From Leptospira sp. WS60.C2 (lineage in GTDB: Bacteria; Spirochaetota; Leptospiria; Leptospirales; Leptospiraceae): a DNA stretch of 64,000 nucleotides. The stretch is from NCBI RefSeq assembly GCF_040833955.1, contig NZ_CP162133.1, positions 1,200,001 to 1,264,000 on the forward strand. Reading direction: 5' to 3'. This document shows, piece after piece, positions 9,314 to 16,901 of this stretch (the stretch's first letter is position 1; each line of letters starts with the position of its first letter). Below the pieces are notes generated by a model. It was not told where the DNA came from and ran no database searches. It saw only the letters and a program-made list of their open reading frames with translations. The position numbers and the translations under genes are program-made.

Positions 9314-11038
9314 ATGACATCAATGCGAGCAAAACAAATTCGTTTTATTGGATACTTGAGTGTTATCTTTGTCTCCCTTTCTATCTTGAATTCATTGGCG
9401 ATGTTATTCTTTTTTGGCATATCGCTCTTTTCACTTTTCGGATTTTTTATCGCATTTTTATTTTATATAATCCATCTCTTAAATCAACAAGGGAATCATT
9501 TTTTAGCAAAATCTCTTATTTTACTTATTTTTAACTTTGCAATTGTAAATATATCTAGCTCACAAGGAATTGGATCTGGTTCTATCCTATTATATTTTCC
9601 TTTGTTAAGTTTGTATTTTTTGATTTTTGAAACATACCAGTGGCGCTGGATTATTATTTGGACTTTTATATCCTGTCTGGGCTATTATGGATTGGAACGT
9701 TCTGGATATACTTTATTTCGATTCGGAAATTTACCCAAAATAGAAACAAGTATTCTTTTTCAATTTAATTTAGGTTTAAGTTTTATTGGTGAACTTTTGA
9801 TTATGTTGGTTTTCATTCGTGTAACTCGTGAATTAGAAAAATCGTTCGCTCAAAAAACAAAGGAAGCAAAAGCTTCAATGCAAGATTTGTTGATCGCGAA
9901 AGAAAACGCAGAAAGAGCTGCACAAGCTAGATCTTTATTTCTTTCTTCTATGAGTCATGAAATTCGAACACCAATCAATTCGATTATTGGATTTACACAT
10001 TTGTTGTTAGAGGATGAACTAAAGGAAGAACAGAAAAGTTTTCTCTCTATGATCGACTTTTCTTCTAAAAATCTGTTGGTGATCATTAACGATATACTTG
10101 AGTTTAATAAAATGGAAGCTGGTAAGGTTTCGATCGAACGAATCCCATTTGATTTTTTCGCTCTTATGGAAAATATATACCAATCCATTCTATTAAAAAC
10201 GAAAGAGAAAAACTTAATTTTTGAATTAAATATCCATCCTGGAATTCCCAATCATTTAATCGGAGATCCAACTAGGCTTAGTCAAATTCTATTTAATTTA
10301 TTATCGAATGCTGTCAAATTTACAAGTCAGGGAAACATAAGTGTTTTTATTGATTTACTAAAACTTGAAAACAAAGAAGCTACGATACGGTTTGTTGTTA
10401 AAGATACCGGTATCGGAATCCCAAATGAAAAACAGGAAACTATATTTGATCAATTCACCCAAGCGGATTCTTCCACAACTCGAAAATATGGTGGGACAGG
10501 TCTTGGACTTTCGATTGTCAAAAAACTGATCGAACTTCATGGATCAAGGATTCAATTACAATCAGAAGAAGGAATAGGGAGTGAGTTTTCTTTTGACTTA
10601 CTATTTTCTGTTGCAACTTCAAATACATTGGCAAACAAAAATCCAATGGTTTTGGAGCCAAAAAATACCATCCATAACACTGATAAGCTGATCCTTGTTG
10701 TCGACGATAATGATTTGAATCTCAAAGTTGCCTATCAATTCATAAAGAAATGTGGTTATGAGTGCAGACTGGCCTCTAGCGGAAGGGAAGCTTTGAAAAT
10801 TTTAGAATCAGAGCCCATTGTCTTGGTATTGATGGATTTACAAATGCCTGATTGGGATGGGTTTGTAACCACAAAAATCATTCGAGACAAGGGAATAAAA
10901 ACACCTATCGTTGCTTTGACTGCAGATGTTGCTATCAATGTGACAAACAAAGTAAAGGACTCAGGATTTGTGGACATCATCTATAAGCCGTTTCAACCGA
11001 AAGATTTAATGGAAAAATTAAAATTTTATCTTTTTTGA
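9314..11038 (+). CDS. Hybrid sensor histidine kinase with receiver domain
   Basis: A 574-residue protein with about six transmembrane segments (residues 10-170), a short coiled linker (175-205), a HisKA domain with SHEIRTPINS (H215), an HATPase_c domain (NAVKFTSQG, DTGIGIPNEKQ, GGTGLGLSIVKK), and a C-terminal receiver domain (LVVDDNDLN, phospho-acceptor D508 in LMDLQMPDWDG, switch ALTAD, KPF). There is no HAMP, PAS or output domain, so phosphate must pass to a separate phosphotransfer or response regulator protein. It is divergent from the GGDEF gene across 270 nt and may share a control region with it. Confidence 0.92.
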   Translation: MTSMRAKQIRFIGYLSVIFVSLSILNSLAMLFFFGISLFSLFGFFIAFLFYIIHLLNQQGNHFLAKSLILLIFNFAIVNISSSQGIGSGSILLYFPLLSLYFLIFETYQWRWIIIWTFISCLGYYGLERSGYTLFRFGNLPKIETSILFQFNLGLSFIGELLIMLVFIRVTRELEKSFAQKTKEAKASMQDLLIAKENAERAAQARSLFLSSMSHEIRTPINSIIGFTHLLLEDELKEEQKSFLSMIDFSSKNLLVIINDILEFNKMEAGKVSIERIPFDFFALMENIYQSILLKTKEKNLIFELNIHPGIPNHLIGDPTRLSQILFNLLSNAVKFTSQGNISVFIDLLKLENKEATIRFVVKDTGIGIPNEKQETIFDQFTQADSSTTRKYGGTGLGLSIVKKLIELHGSRIQLQSEEGIGSEFSFDLLFSVATSNTLANKNPMVLEPKNTIHNTDKLILVVDDNDLNLKVAYQFIKKCGYECRLASSGREALKILESEPIVLVLMDLQMPDWDGFVTTKIIRDKGIKTPIVALTADVAINVTNKVKDSGFVDIIYKPFQPKDLMEKLKFYLF

Positions 11039-11169
11039 ATGGTAAGTTGAGCCCCTGTTTAAAGTATTATTTTCTTTTTCATTTCAGCTCAATGATCGAT
11101 GGATAAAGAAATCTTTCTATTGATAGAATCTAGGAATTGAATTAGATTCCTAGATTTAACCCACCACTA

Positions 11170-11952
11170 TTACGGACCATCGGAAATACATCTTACGTAG
11201 TTGAATACATTCTTTGAATCTCCAGAAATCGCTGTACCCGTACCATAGTTAATATACCATCCAGTTGTGGCATTCACAGCACTGGATGTCCAATAGCGTA
11301 ATTGTTTTGTTAGATCATAGGGAAATAAAGTTGTGTTAATCTTTCTCCCTACAGAGCCACAACTTGCCCCATTATCAATTGAGATTGTAGTGGGTGTATC
11401 GGCACAAAACAAAGTGAGTTTCATTTCGTTTTTTGTTGCAGGTCGCCATGTTCTTCCCGCAAGAGTGAGAGTAGTGCATTCTGTCCATATTTCACTTATT
11501 CCTGTTCCATTGAGAAGAAGTGTACCAGCGTCATTACAACTATTGTCATTTGCAGAACAATAGCGGAACGTAGGAGGTAGAGTAGGTGTACAAGTGTTTG
11601 TTCCCTGTTCCCAGGTTTGGCCAGAAGCACATTTGGGAAAAATCAAAGTGGAGGTAGAATATACCTGACCACCGAATGTGCCAGCATTCCCTTGGAATAA
11701 GACGGTTCCATTGTTTTGGTCAGTAAAAGTACCCCACGGATAAATCACAGGCACACCAATTCCTCCACCGGTTTGTGTAACAAGGTTTCCTCCCACGAGT
11801 AAGGTGGTTAAAATTTGAGTTAGATAGGGTTTTTCGTTTTCTTGTGGTGTTTGTAAAAGGTAATAATAGAGAGGCGAACAATGAGAGAAACATGTTAGGA
11901 ATAGAAAAAGCAAAATAATAAATCTAAATTGATTCAAAGTGATGAGGTGCAT
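11170..11952 (-). CDS. DUF1566-type surface lipoprotein
   Basis: A 260-residue lipoprotein (hydrophobic LLFLFLTCFSHC, lipobox FSHC). The first third is Gly/Thr-rich. The C-terminal half shows the DUF1566 pattern: GRTWRPATKNEMKL, then RYWTSSAVNATTGWYINYGTG, then YVRCISD at the end. Several cysteine pairs are likely oxidised outside the cytoplasm. DUF1566 proteins are common in Leptospira and often surface-exposed; the function is unknown. The gene stands alone, convergent with the histidine kinase gene. Confidence 0.75.
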   Translation of the reverse strand: MHLITLNQFRFIILLFLFLTCFSHCSPLYYYLLQTPQENEKPYLTQILTTLLVGGNLVTQTGGGIGVPVIYPWGTFTDQNNGTVLFQGNAGTFGGQVYSTSTLIFPKCASGQTWEQGTNTCTPTLPPTFRYCSANDNSCNDAGTLLLNGTGISEIWTECTTLTLAGRTWRPATKNEMKLTLFCADTPTTISIDNGASCGSVGRKINTTLFPYDLTKQLRYWTSSAVNATTGWYINYGTGTAISGDSKNVFNYVRCISDGP

Positions 11953-12281
11953 AATGAATGTAATCTCTTTCCAGATTGGTTTTTAAGCAAAAATGGGAAT
12001 AATAAAAACTTGCGTAGTTTTCCTATTTGGTTTTCGTAAATGAAAAACGGGCACTAGACATTGTAAAACTTTTTTTGTAAGAACGAATCCCCTGAATCGG
12101 GGGTTCTTCTAGAACATCCGTTTGGATCGCCTATCAAATCACGTCGGTTTATTCTATGGAAAGATAATAAATTATTGATTTTACAACTCTCTTGAATAAG
12201 TTCGGTTCAAATTCTTTTGCAAACGATGTTATGTTTAAAATTATGATTTTTTGAACCTGTAAAAGAAATGTATGGGTAGAT
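11953..12281. other. Intergenic region with GC-rich hairpin
   Basis: No gene was found. The notable element is a hairpin at 12079-12108: outer arms AAGAAC and GTTCTT, inner arms CCCC and GGGG, with a 4-nt bulge (GAAT) on the left arm and loop TGAATC. It is the only GC-rich patch in the gap. It lacks a T tract on either strand, so it is not a standard terminator. Confidence 0.4.
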
Positions 12282-12548
12282 ATGAAATTTTTTTGTCTTG
12301 TTTTTTCAATCTCAATTTCCTCCATTTTTCCTACGAATATATTGCTTCGAAATGGTGACACGATCAAAGGTAACGTAATTAACCAAGATGATACTTATTT
12401 GATTTTTTCCGATGAGCGAGGAGATCAAAAAACCATTAAAAAGAATTTGGTTCTAAAGGTTGTCTATAAAAATGTTTCAGAAAAAGAATTAGCAAAAATC
12501 AGACAAGAAGAAGAACAAAAATTAAAAAACCAAACAATTTTCCAATAA
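12282..12548 (+). CDS. LxNGxxxKG-module secreted protein, zero-frame product
   Basis: An 88-codon ORF with a signal peptide (FFCLVFSISISSIFPT) and the motif LLRNGDTIKGNVINQDD, then a lysine/glutamate-rich helix (RQEEEQKLK). The motif recurs in the partial gene at 1-154. Near its end the frame reads ttA AAA AAC, a canonical -1 slippery heptamer at 12524-12530, after which the zero frame stops at 12546-12548. The -1 frame stays open to 12853 and reads like the missing C-terminal half. The unshifted product could be a functional short form, or the gene may be broken by an indel in the A run. Confidence 0.65.
   Translation: MKFFCLVFSISISSIFPTNILLRNGDTIKGNVINQDDTYLIFSDERGDQKTIKKNLVLKVVYKNVSEKELAKIRQEEEQKLKNQTIFQ
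12524..12530 (+). promoter_or_regulatory. Candidate -1 frameshift site A_AAA_AAC
   Basis: In the zero frame of the 12282 gene the bases read ttA AAA AAC, the X_XXY_YYZ type heptamer. A one-base backward slip gives AAA AAA CCA and joins the 107-codon open frame downstream. No strong downstream stem-loop was seen, and the upstream purine tract (AGAAGAAGAA) is a poor ribosome-site stimulator. Transcriptional slippage on six A residues, or a plain indel, remain alternatives. Confidence 0.4.
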
Positions 12549-12853
12549 AAGATCAGAATCTTTCTATCAATCAAAATAATTCAATCTCTGGAAACGTAAG
12601 TAAAATCATTCTCAACGTACATCCAGAAACAATTTGTGAAGTTCATTCGTTGCATCCTCAATGGTACTGGCTTTATGGAAATTTAAGTATCACTGATCGA
12701 GACAATTGGATGCAAAAGATCCCTCGGGATGTTTCCTCAATCAAAATTAAAGACACATCAAATTGGAAGGACACACTTATCACAATTATTTTGGGATCAC
12801 TTACTTCAATTACGAGAAGAACAATACAAATTGAAGTAAGCGATCTGAATTGA
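12530..12853 (+). CDS. Bor-like C-terminal module in the -1 frame
   Basis: This open frame of 107 codons continues from the slippery site and has no good start of its own except a TTG at 12650. It reads HPQWYWLYGNLSITDRDNW, then WKDTLITIILGSLTSITRRTI and ends IEVSDLN. The layout matches the two Bor-like lipoproteins at 5610 and 5947: an aromatic stretch, then W-K/R-D-x-L-x4-L-G, then a basic-hydrophobic tail. Joined to the 12282 ORF it gives a protein of about 190 residues. It is entered separately because the join is not proven. Confidence 0.5.
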   Translation, partial: PNNFPIKDQNLSINQNNSISGNVSKIILNVHPETICEVHSLHPQWYWLYGNLSITDRDNWMQKIPRDVSSIKIKDTSNWKDTLITIILGSLTSITRRTIQIEVSDLN

Positions 12854-12920
12854 AAATTCGAATCACATACATTATCATTAGGTGAAACGATGCATGGTTT
12901 GTTTTCTAAAAAACATTTGA

Positions 12921-13328
12921 TTATGGAATTGCTAACACAGGCGCTGGTTTGATATCGCAACTCAAACCAACAGTCACAAAGTTATCTAAGATAAGGCCAA
13001 GCGCATAGATTTGTTTTACGCATTGGTCAACACCATCTTTTAGATAGTATTTTTTATCTTCTAAGCCAGCGGCGATTGGAATCAAGGCACCATTGAGCAC
13101 TCCCGCGATGATTGAGGCGGAACTATTGTTAAATGAGGAAGAAGTTGTAGGTGTAGAAGTGGCTCTTAGGTAAATTGTGTCAATTTGTGTGCCAGCATTG
13201 ACAAGTTTTTCCAATGCGTCTTTGCCGGTGATGTTTTTGGAGCTCAATCCGCCGATGACCGGTTGGTTGCAATTCATTGTAATTCCAAATAGGGAAACGA
13301 TAATGATTAGGAGAATTTGGTTTTTCAT
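12921..13328 (-). CDS. Small hypothetical lipoprotein
   Basis: A 135-residue lipoprotein with signal LLIIIVSLFGITMNC and a probable lipidated Cys20. The mature part has a Ser/Thr-rich patch (ATSTPTTSSSFNNSS) and two cysteines in the C-terminal third (VDQCVKQ, LSCDIK) that may pair. It resembles short Leptospira-specific lipoproteins in length and plan, but no named family can be assigned with confidence. It is a single gene, convergent with the split gene at 12282-12853. Confidence 0.65.
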   Translation of the reverse strand: MKNQILLIIIVSLFGITMNCNQPVIGGLSSKNITGKDALEKLVNAGTQIDTIYLRATSTPTTSSSFNNSSASIIAGVLNGALIPIAAGLEDKKYYLKDGVDQCVKQIYALGLILDNFVTVGLSCDIKPAPVLAIP

Positions 13329-13711
13329 ATAGTCAGATATTCAAATCATCGCATTTACTTGTCAAAGAAAAAAGATCACAAAATGCGAGTGAGGTGAAAA
13401 AAAATTCTGTAACATAGATTAAGTGATCAAAGTTTAAGATTTTGATTTAATGCAGTAGGGGGATTTGTGACTTTTTGTTTCCATTTCGTTTTCCTGAATG
13501 AGTTGGGGAAATAAATCGGGTGAAAAGATCAATAACAATTGTTTGGATTTATATTTTGTATTTCGAACCTGTTTCTATTTTTGAATTGAATTCAAGAAAT
13601 TGGTAACGAAGGATTGCATATCCCTATTATTTCGCCATTTCAAAATATGCGAAAATTAAAATCATTTTAATTTTCAATTGACTTGTAGCTATTTGGCCAT
13701 GATTCTAAAAT
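13329..13711. other. Regulatory gap with AT palindrome and duplicated motif
   Basis: This 383-nt divergent gap holds no gene. It contains a perfect 25-nt palindrome at 13651-13675 (12-nt arms GAAAATTAAAAT around one C) and an 11-nt direct repeat AAAATATGCGA at 13642-13652 and 13707-13717. The second copy spans the start codon of the next gene. The sequence before each copy is also similar (TTCGCCATTTC and TTGGCCATGATTCT). Confidence 0.5.
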
Positions 13712-14602
13712 ATGCGATGGAAATCGTCTCAATTCTGGAAGAATGCATCTCCTTATGAATTATTAACATTTTTTTCATCCATCGAAAACGGAGAAGATTT
13801 ACACTCACTGGCAAATCATATGTTAGGTGATCATGAGTTCTGCGACTTGGTATTTGAATACCTTTGGTTGTTACGTTCTGAGGAAGCAACAAAACGTTTT
13901 TTAAATGATGAGCACATCACACCTGAGCTTTTGATGAAGTTCATCTATTTCGGGTATGGAAAACAGTTCTTAGCAGATCACTTCGACTCAAATGCTTATT
14001 TTTTACAAATTCGAGCCTTGTTCAATTCCAATCAAAGTTTACGCATTTTATCATTGGAAGAGGAGATGGATCGGGATCCCACTCTGAAAATCCATTTGTT
14101 ATCTAATTTGGACCCTCAAACCTGGGAAGCTTACTTTGAACTGCTCGAAAAGAAAAATATGACTCTGCAAACGCTGCTTGGGATATTTTCCAACCTTCGC
14201 GAAAATGAAATTCGGAAGATTCTTTTGAACAGTCATACATTGTATTATTATTTGCGTATGATGATGTTGTCGCATCACCAGAGTGAAGTCACCGTAGAGG
14301 AAAGGGAGAAGGAAAATCGAAAACGACTCGAGTCAATCTTGAGTTCGATCCACATCTGGGAGACATTTTGCCAAAATTTGAAAGAACGTTATGATTTGCA
14401 AAAGGAAATCCATCTAACGCCCAAACAAAGAGATTCAGAGCGTATGTCTCTTGTTTTGCGGGAGCTCATCAAAATTCCCACGCAAGACAGAATGGATGTC
14501 TTAGTATATCTACGAGGGAATGGAGTGGTTCTCGACCCGTGGGAGGAAACCACACTGCGGTCAGCACTTGGTAATTTCGATCGAGTGGGGAGCTACTTTT
14601 AG
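13712..14602 (+). CDS. Hypothetical cytoplasmic protein, helical
   Basis: A 296-residue protein with no signal peptide or membrane segment. It is rich in Leu, Glu and Lys and probably all helical, possibly with degenerate HEAT/TPR-like units (HEFCDLVFEYLWLL; HITPELLMKFIYFG). It was not recognised. The start ATG has no Shine-Dalgarno sequence and lies inside the second copy of an 11-nt direct repeat, so translation may be leaderless or the start may be slightly different. Confidence 0.65.
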   Translation: MRWKSSQFWKNASPYELLTFFSSIENGEDLHSLANHMLGDHEFCDLVFEYLWLLRSEEATKRFLNDEHITPELLMKFIYFGYGKQFLADHFDSNAYFLQIRALFNSNQSLRILSLEEEMDRDPTLKIHLLSNLDPQTWEAYFELLEKKNMTLQTLLGIFSNLRENEIRKILLNSHTLYYYLRMMMLSHHQSEVTVEEREKENRKRLESILSSIHIWETFCQNLKERYDLQKEIHLTPKQRDSERMSLVLRELIKIPTQDRMDVLVYLRGNGVVLDPWEETTLRSALGNFDRVGSYF

Positions 14603-14738
14603 TGCCAGGATCAGAAGTGATTCCATCCTTCCGATTTGTTGTTTGCTTACAATCTAGGAGACTTCCTAGGAAATCATTCTTTTTTGTGGCGTAAATTACT
14701 ATTATTTTGGAGATTATGTCGGGCTTTTGGCTAAAAAG

Positions 14739-14753
14739 TTGAACTTAGTTCAA
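14739..14753. promoter_or_regulatory. Perfect dyad TTGAAC-TTA-GTTCAA upstream of SGNH hydrolase
   Basis: A perfect 15-nt inverted repeat, followed by three further GTTC half-sites at 14766, 14792 and 14822 that bracket the predicted promoter. This looks like an operator for a dimeric regulator, but no regulator gene is adjacent. Confidence 0.4.
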
Positions 14754-14782
14754 AAATTCTCACTGGTTCGGAAATTAATTAT

Positions 14783-14812
14783 TTGACACTGGTTCAAAAA
14801 AGACATTAAAAT
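14783..14812 (+). promoter_or_regulatory. Sigma70-type promoter for SGNH hydrolase
   Basis: A perfect -35 box TTGACA (14783-14788) and a -10 box TAAAAT (14807-14812, five of six consensus bases) are separated by 18 nt. Transcription would start near 14820, giving a 5' leader of about 40 nt. Confidence 0.5.
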
Positions 14813-14860
14813 GACCCAATTGTTCAAAGTATGTTAAAAATGTTCCGATTGGGAGGAAAT

Positions 14861-16126
14861 ATGAACACAAAAAAAGCATTCGGTTTGGTGCTCGCTTTTG
14901 TTTTTGCAGGTTCTTTGTCTGCGCAAACACAAGGGGAAATGTTCCAAAAAGTGGGTGTGATCGGGGATTCCTTAAGCCAAGGATTCTTTGGTGTCACTGT
15001 TGAGAAAAAAACACAAGATTGGGCATACCCAGTGCTTGTCTCCAAACAAGCAGGCGCCTCTGTCTCTTACAATGTTCTGAAAGGACCATTCGTAAACTTA
15101 GAAGATGTTCTCAAATGGGATTGTGGTATTTTTTGTATCGCAGAAAGCATCATTGGGGGAAACAAATCCACTGTTTCTTTACCGTCTCACGCTGGTATCA
15201 CGGGAGCAGAATACACAACTGTTCTAAAGACATCCGGTAAATGTGAAGACATCAATGCCACAAAACAAGTGAAAGAGTGGTATTGGAAAAAATGGTATTG
15301 GTTAACATACCGTTGGGTGACCGTTGCTGATTGTAAAGAACCAGACAAATTTCATCGATTTGGTTTACGTGACGCGGGAACACAAGCACAAGTCATGGAA
15401 AAAGTAAAACCAACCTTCCTTTTTGGTTCTGCTGGTGCTAACCATGTTCTTTGTACAGCTCTTCATACTTCTACCGATTGTCTAGACGAAGTTCGTTTTA
15501 AAAGAGACATTCGCGAATTTTTCCGAAGAATGGCAGCAATGGGAAGTTTGAAAGGTGGCGTACTCTTTACTGTTCCAAATGTAACAGCCATTGCCTTTCT
15601 TGAAAACTATAGAGATCCGAATGGTAGAGCAAACTACTCTGGACTCAAAGCCTTCTTTAGAAATTCCGTTTCCAATCCAAACCAAGTATTGGATGCAGGG
15701 GAAGTGGCAACCATTTCTAACTTTTTAAACATGTTGAACAATGAAATCAAAGCACAAGGAGCGACAATGCGTTTTGCAGTAGCTGACTTACGTGTGATCT
15801 TTGATGACATCAAAGAAAACGGAAGACCAATTCGTAGTGCTTCTGGATGGTCTCCAGGAAATGCACGTGCTAATTGGCCACTTCCAAACCAACCAGGTGT
15901 ATTCGGTCTTGACGGAGTTCACCCGAACATGTATGGTCATTCACTATTTGCGAACGAATTAATTAAAGCAATTAACACTCGTTACGGATTCTCTATCCCT
16001 CAAGTAAGTGAATACACTGCTTGGTATTACGATACACTGAACAGAAATCCAATTGACTTGAAAAAGTTCTTAACAGAGAATATTTTCGGTCAGGCAATTT
16101 CTTGGGTAGTATCAATCTTCACATAA
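14861..16126 (+). CDS. Secreted SGNH/GDSL-type hydrolase
   Basis: A 421-residue protein. The start at 14861 is preferred over the upstream in-frame ATG at 14831 because GGGAGG lies 4 nt before it and it opens a clean signal peptide ([16 protein letters not shown]). Block I is [11 protein letters not shown] with the nucleophile Ser, a GAN segment (GSAGANH) stands where block III is expected, and the C-terminal Asp/His pair is in [11 protein letters not shown]. It is therefore likely a periplasmic or secreted esterase or lipase. The enzyme is longer than a minimal SGNH domain (about 200 residues), with an inserted Trp/Tyr-rich region at about 125-160. It is followed after 12 nt by a membrane-anchored protein. 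Confidence 0.85.
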   Translation: MNTKKAFGLVLAFVFAGSLSAQTQGEMFQKVGVIGDSLSQGFFGVTVEKKTQDWAYPVLVSKQAGASVSYNVLKGPFVNLEDVLKWDCGIFCIAESIIGGNKSTVSLPSHAGITGAEYTTVLKTSGKCEDINATKQVKEWYWKKWYWLTYRWVTVADCKEPDKFHRFGLRDAGTQAQVMEKVKPTFLFGSAGANHVLCTALHTSTDCLDEVRFKRDIREFFRRMAAMGSLKGGVLFTVPNVTAIAFLENYRDPNGRANYSGLKAFFRNSVSNPNQVLDAGEVATISNFLNMLNNEIKAQGATMRFAVADLRVIFDDIKENGRPIRSASGWSPGNARANWPLPNQPGVFGLDGVHPNMYGHSLFANELIKAINTRYGFSIPQVSEYTAWYYDTLNRNPIDLKKFLTENIFGQAISWVVSIFT

Positions 16127-16138
16127 GAGGTTAGGACG

Positions 16139-16816
16139 ATGAGTAAACGGTTTATTGGAATTGTATCAGTCTGTGGTTTTTTCTTAGTATTGTTTGGGAT
16201 CACAATTTGGAAGTTTTCTTCTGAAAAGACAAAACAAACAGCTGTTGTGTCAAATTCCGATTTTGGCAGTTCAGAAAAACATGCAAGTTCGCTTTTTGAT
16301 GATCCAGAATTTGCTGATGCTCCCAATCCAGAAGAATTGGAATTGGCACAAGCTGAAGTACTTTGGCCGTTTGCTCTCGAAAAGAAACCTAATCGTAAAG
16401 AAGAAATCAAAGAGGAATGGAGAGATTTTGCGGCGAAATACCCTAACAATTTCTACATTCCTCGAGAAATCAGAGCACCTATGACAGAAGCTCAAGAAAA
16501 GGAACAACTTGAAATGTTAGATTCTTTCACAGCTATGGACGCTTCCTTTTCGGCAAGTCTCTCAAAAGAAAAATGGTCTGACAAACCATCAGCGGAAGAA
16601 CCTAACGCTTCGGAACGTCCTTCTCCGAAAACTCAGAAGGCGTATTTTGATTTTAAAATCAACGAACTTGAATCTCGAATCCAAATGGTTGAGTATTGGT
16701 TGGAAAATAAAAAGCCTGACGGTGACGTCAGAGGTTCTGCCGAGAAAGACTTACAAATCTGGAGAAAAGAACTCGCCAATTTGAAAGAAGTCAGAAGCCA
16801 AGTTCCTAATAGTTAA
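16139..16816 (+). CDS. Membrane-anchored partner of SGNH hydrolase, unknown family
   Basis: A 225-residue protein with one N-terminal membrane anchor (residues 5-25), an acidic linker (FDDPEFADAPNPEELELAQ) and a charged, helical periplasmic part ending in a coiled-coil-like stretch (LESRIQMVEYWLENKK). A good ribosome site (TTAGGA) precedes the ATG, 12 nt after the hydrolase stop, and a terminator follows, so the two genes form a closed operon. The plan (single anchor plus helical periplasmic arm next to a secreted lipase-like enzyme) recalls steric lipase chaperones, but no sequence motif of that family is seen. Confidence 0.65.
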   Translation: MSKRFIGIVSVCGFFLVLFGITIWKFSSEKTKQTAVVSNSDFGSSEKHASSLFDDPEFADAPNPEELELAQAEVLWPFALEKKPNRKEEIKEEWRDFAAKYPNNFYIPREIRAPMTEAQEKEQLEMLDSFTAMDASFSASLSKEKWSDKPSAEEPNASERPSPKTQKAYFDFKINELESRIQMVEYWLENKKPDGDVRGSAEKDLQIWRKELANLKEVRSQVPNS

Positions 16817-16837
16817 ACTAAATTTCATTCGATCGAG

Positions 16838-16867
16838 AAGCCTCCCCATTCTTGGAGGCTTTTTGTT
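16838..16867 (+). terminator. Rho-independent terminator
   Basis: Perfect 8-bp stem AAGCCTCC / GGAGGCTT with an 8-nt loop, running into TTTTTTG. It closes the hydrolase-partner operon just before the HEAT-repeat lipoprotein gene. Confidence 0.85.
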
Positions 16868-16901
16868 TTACAATCCACATCCTAACTCAATAAATAGATA
16901 C

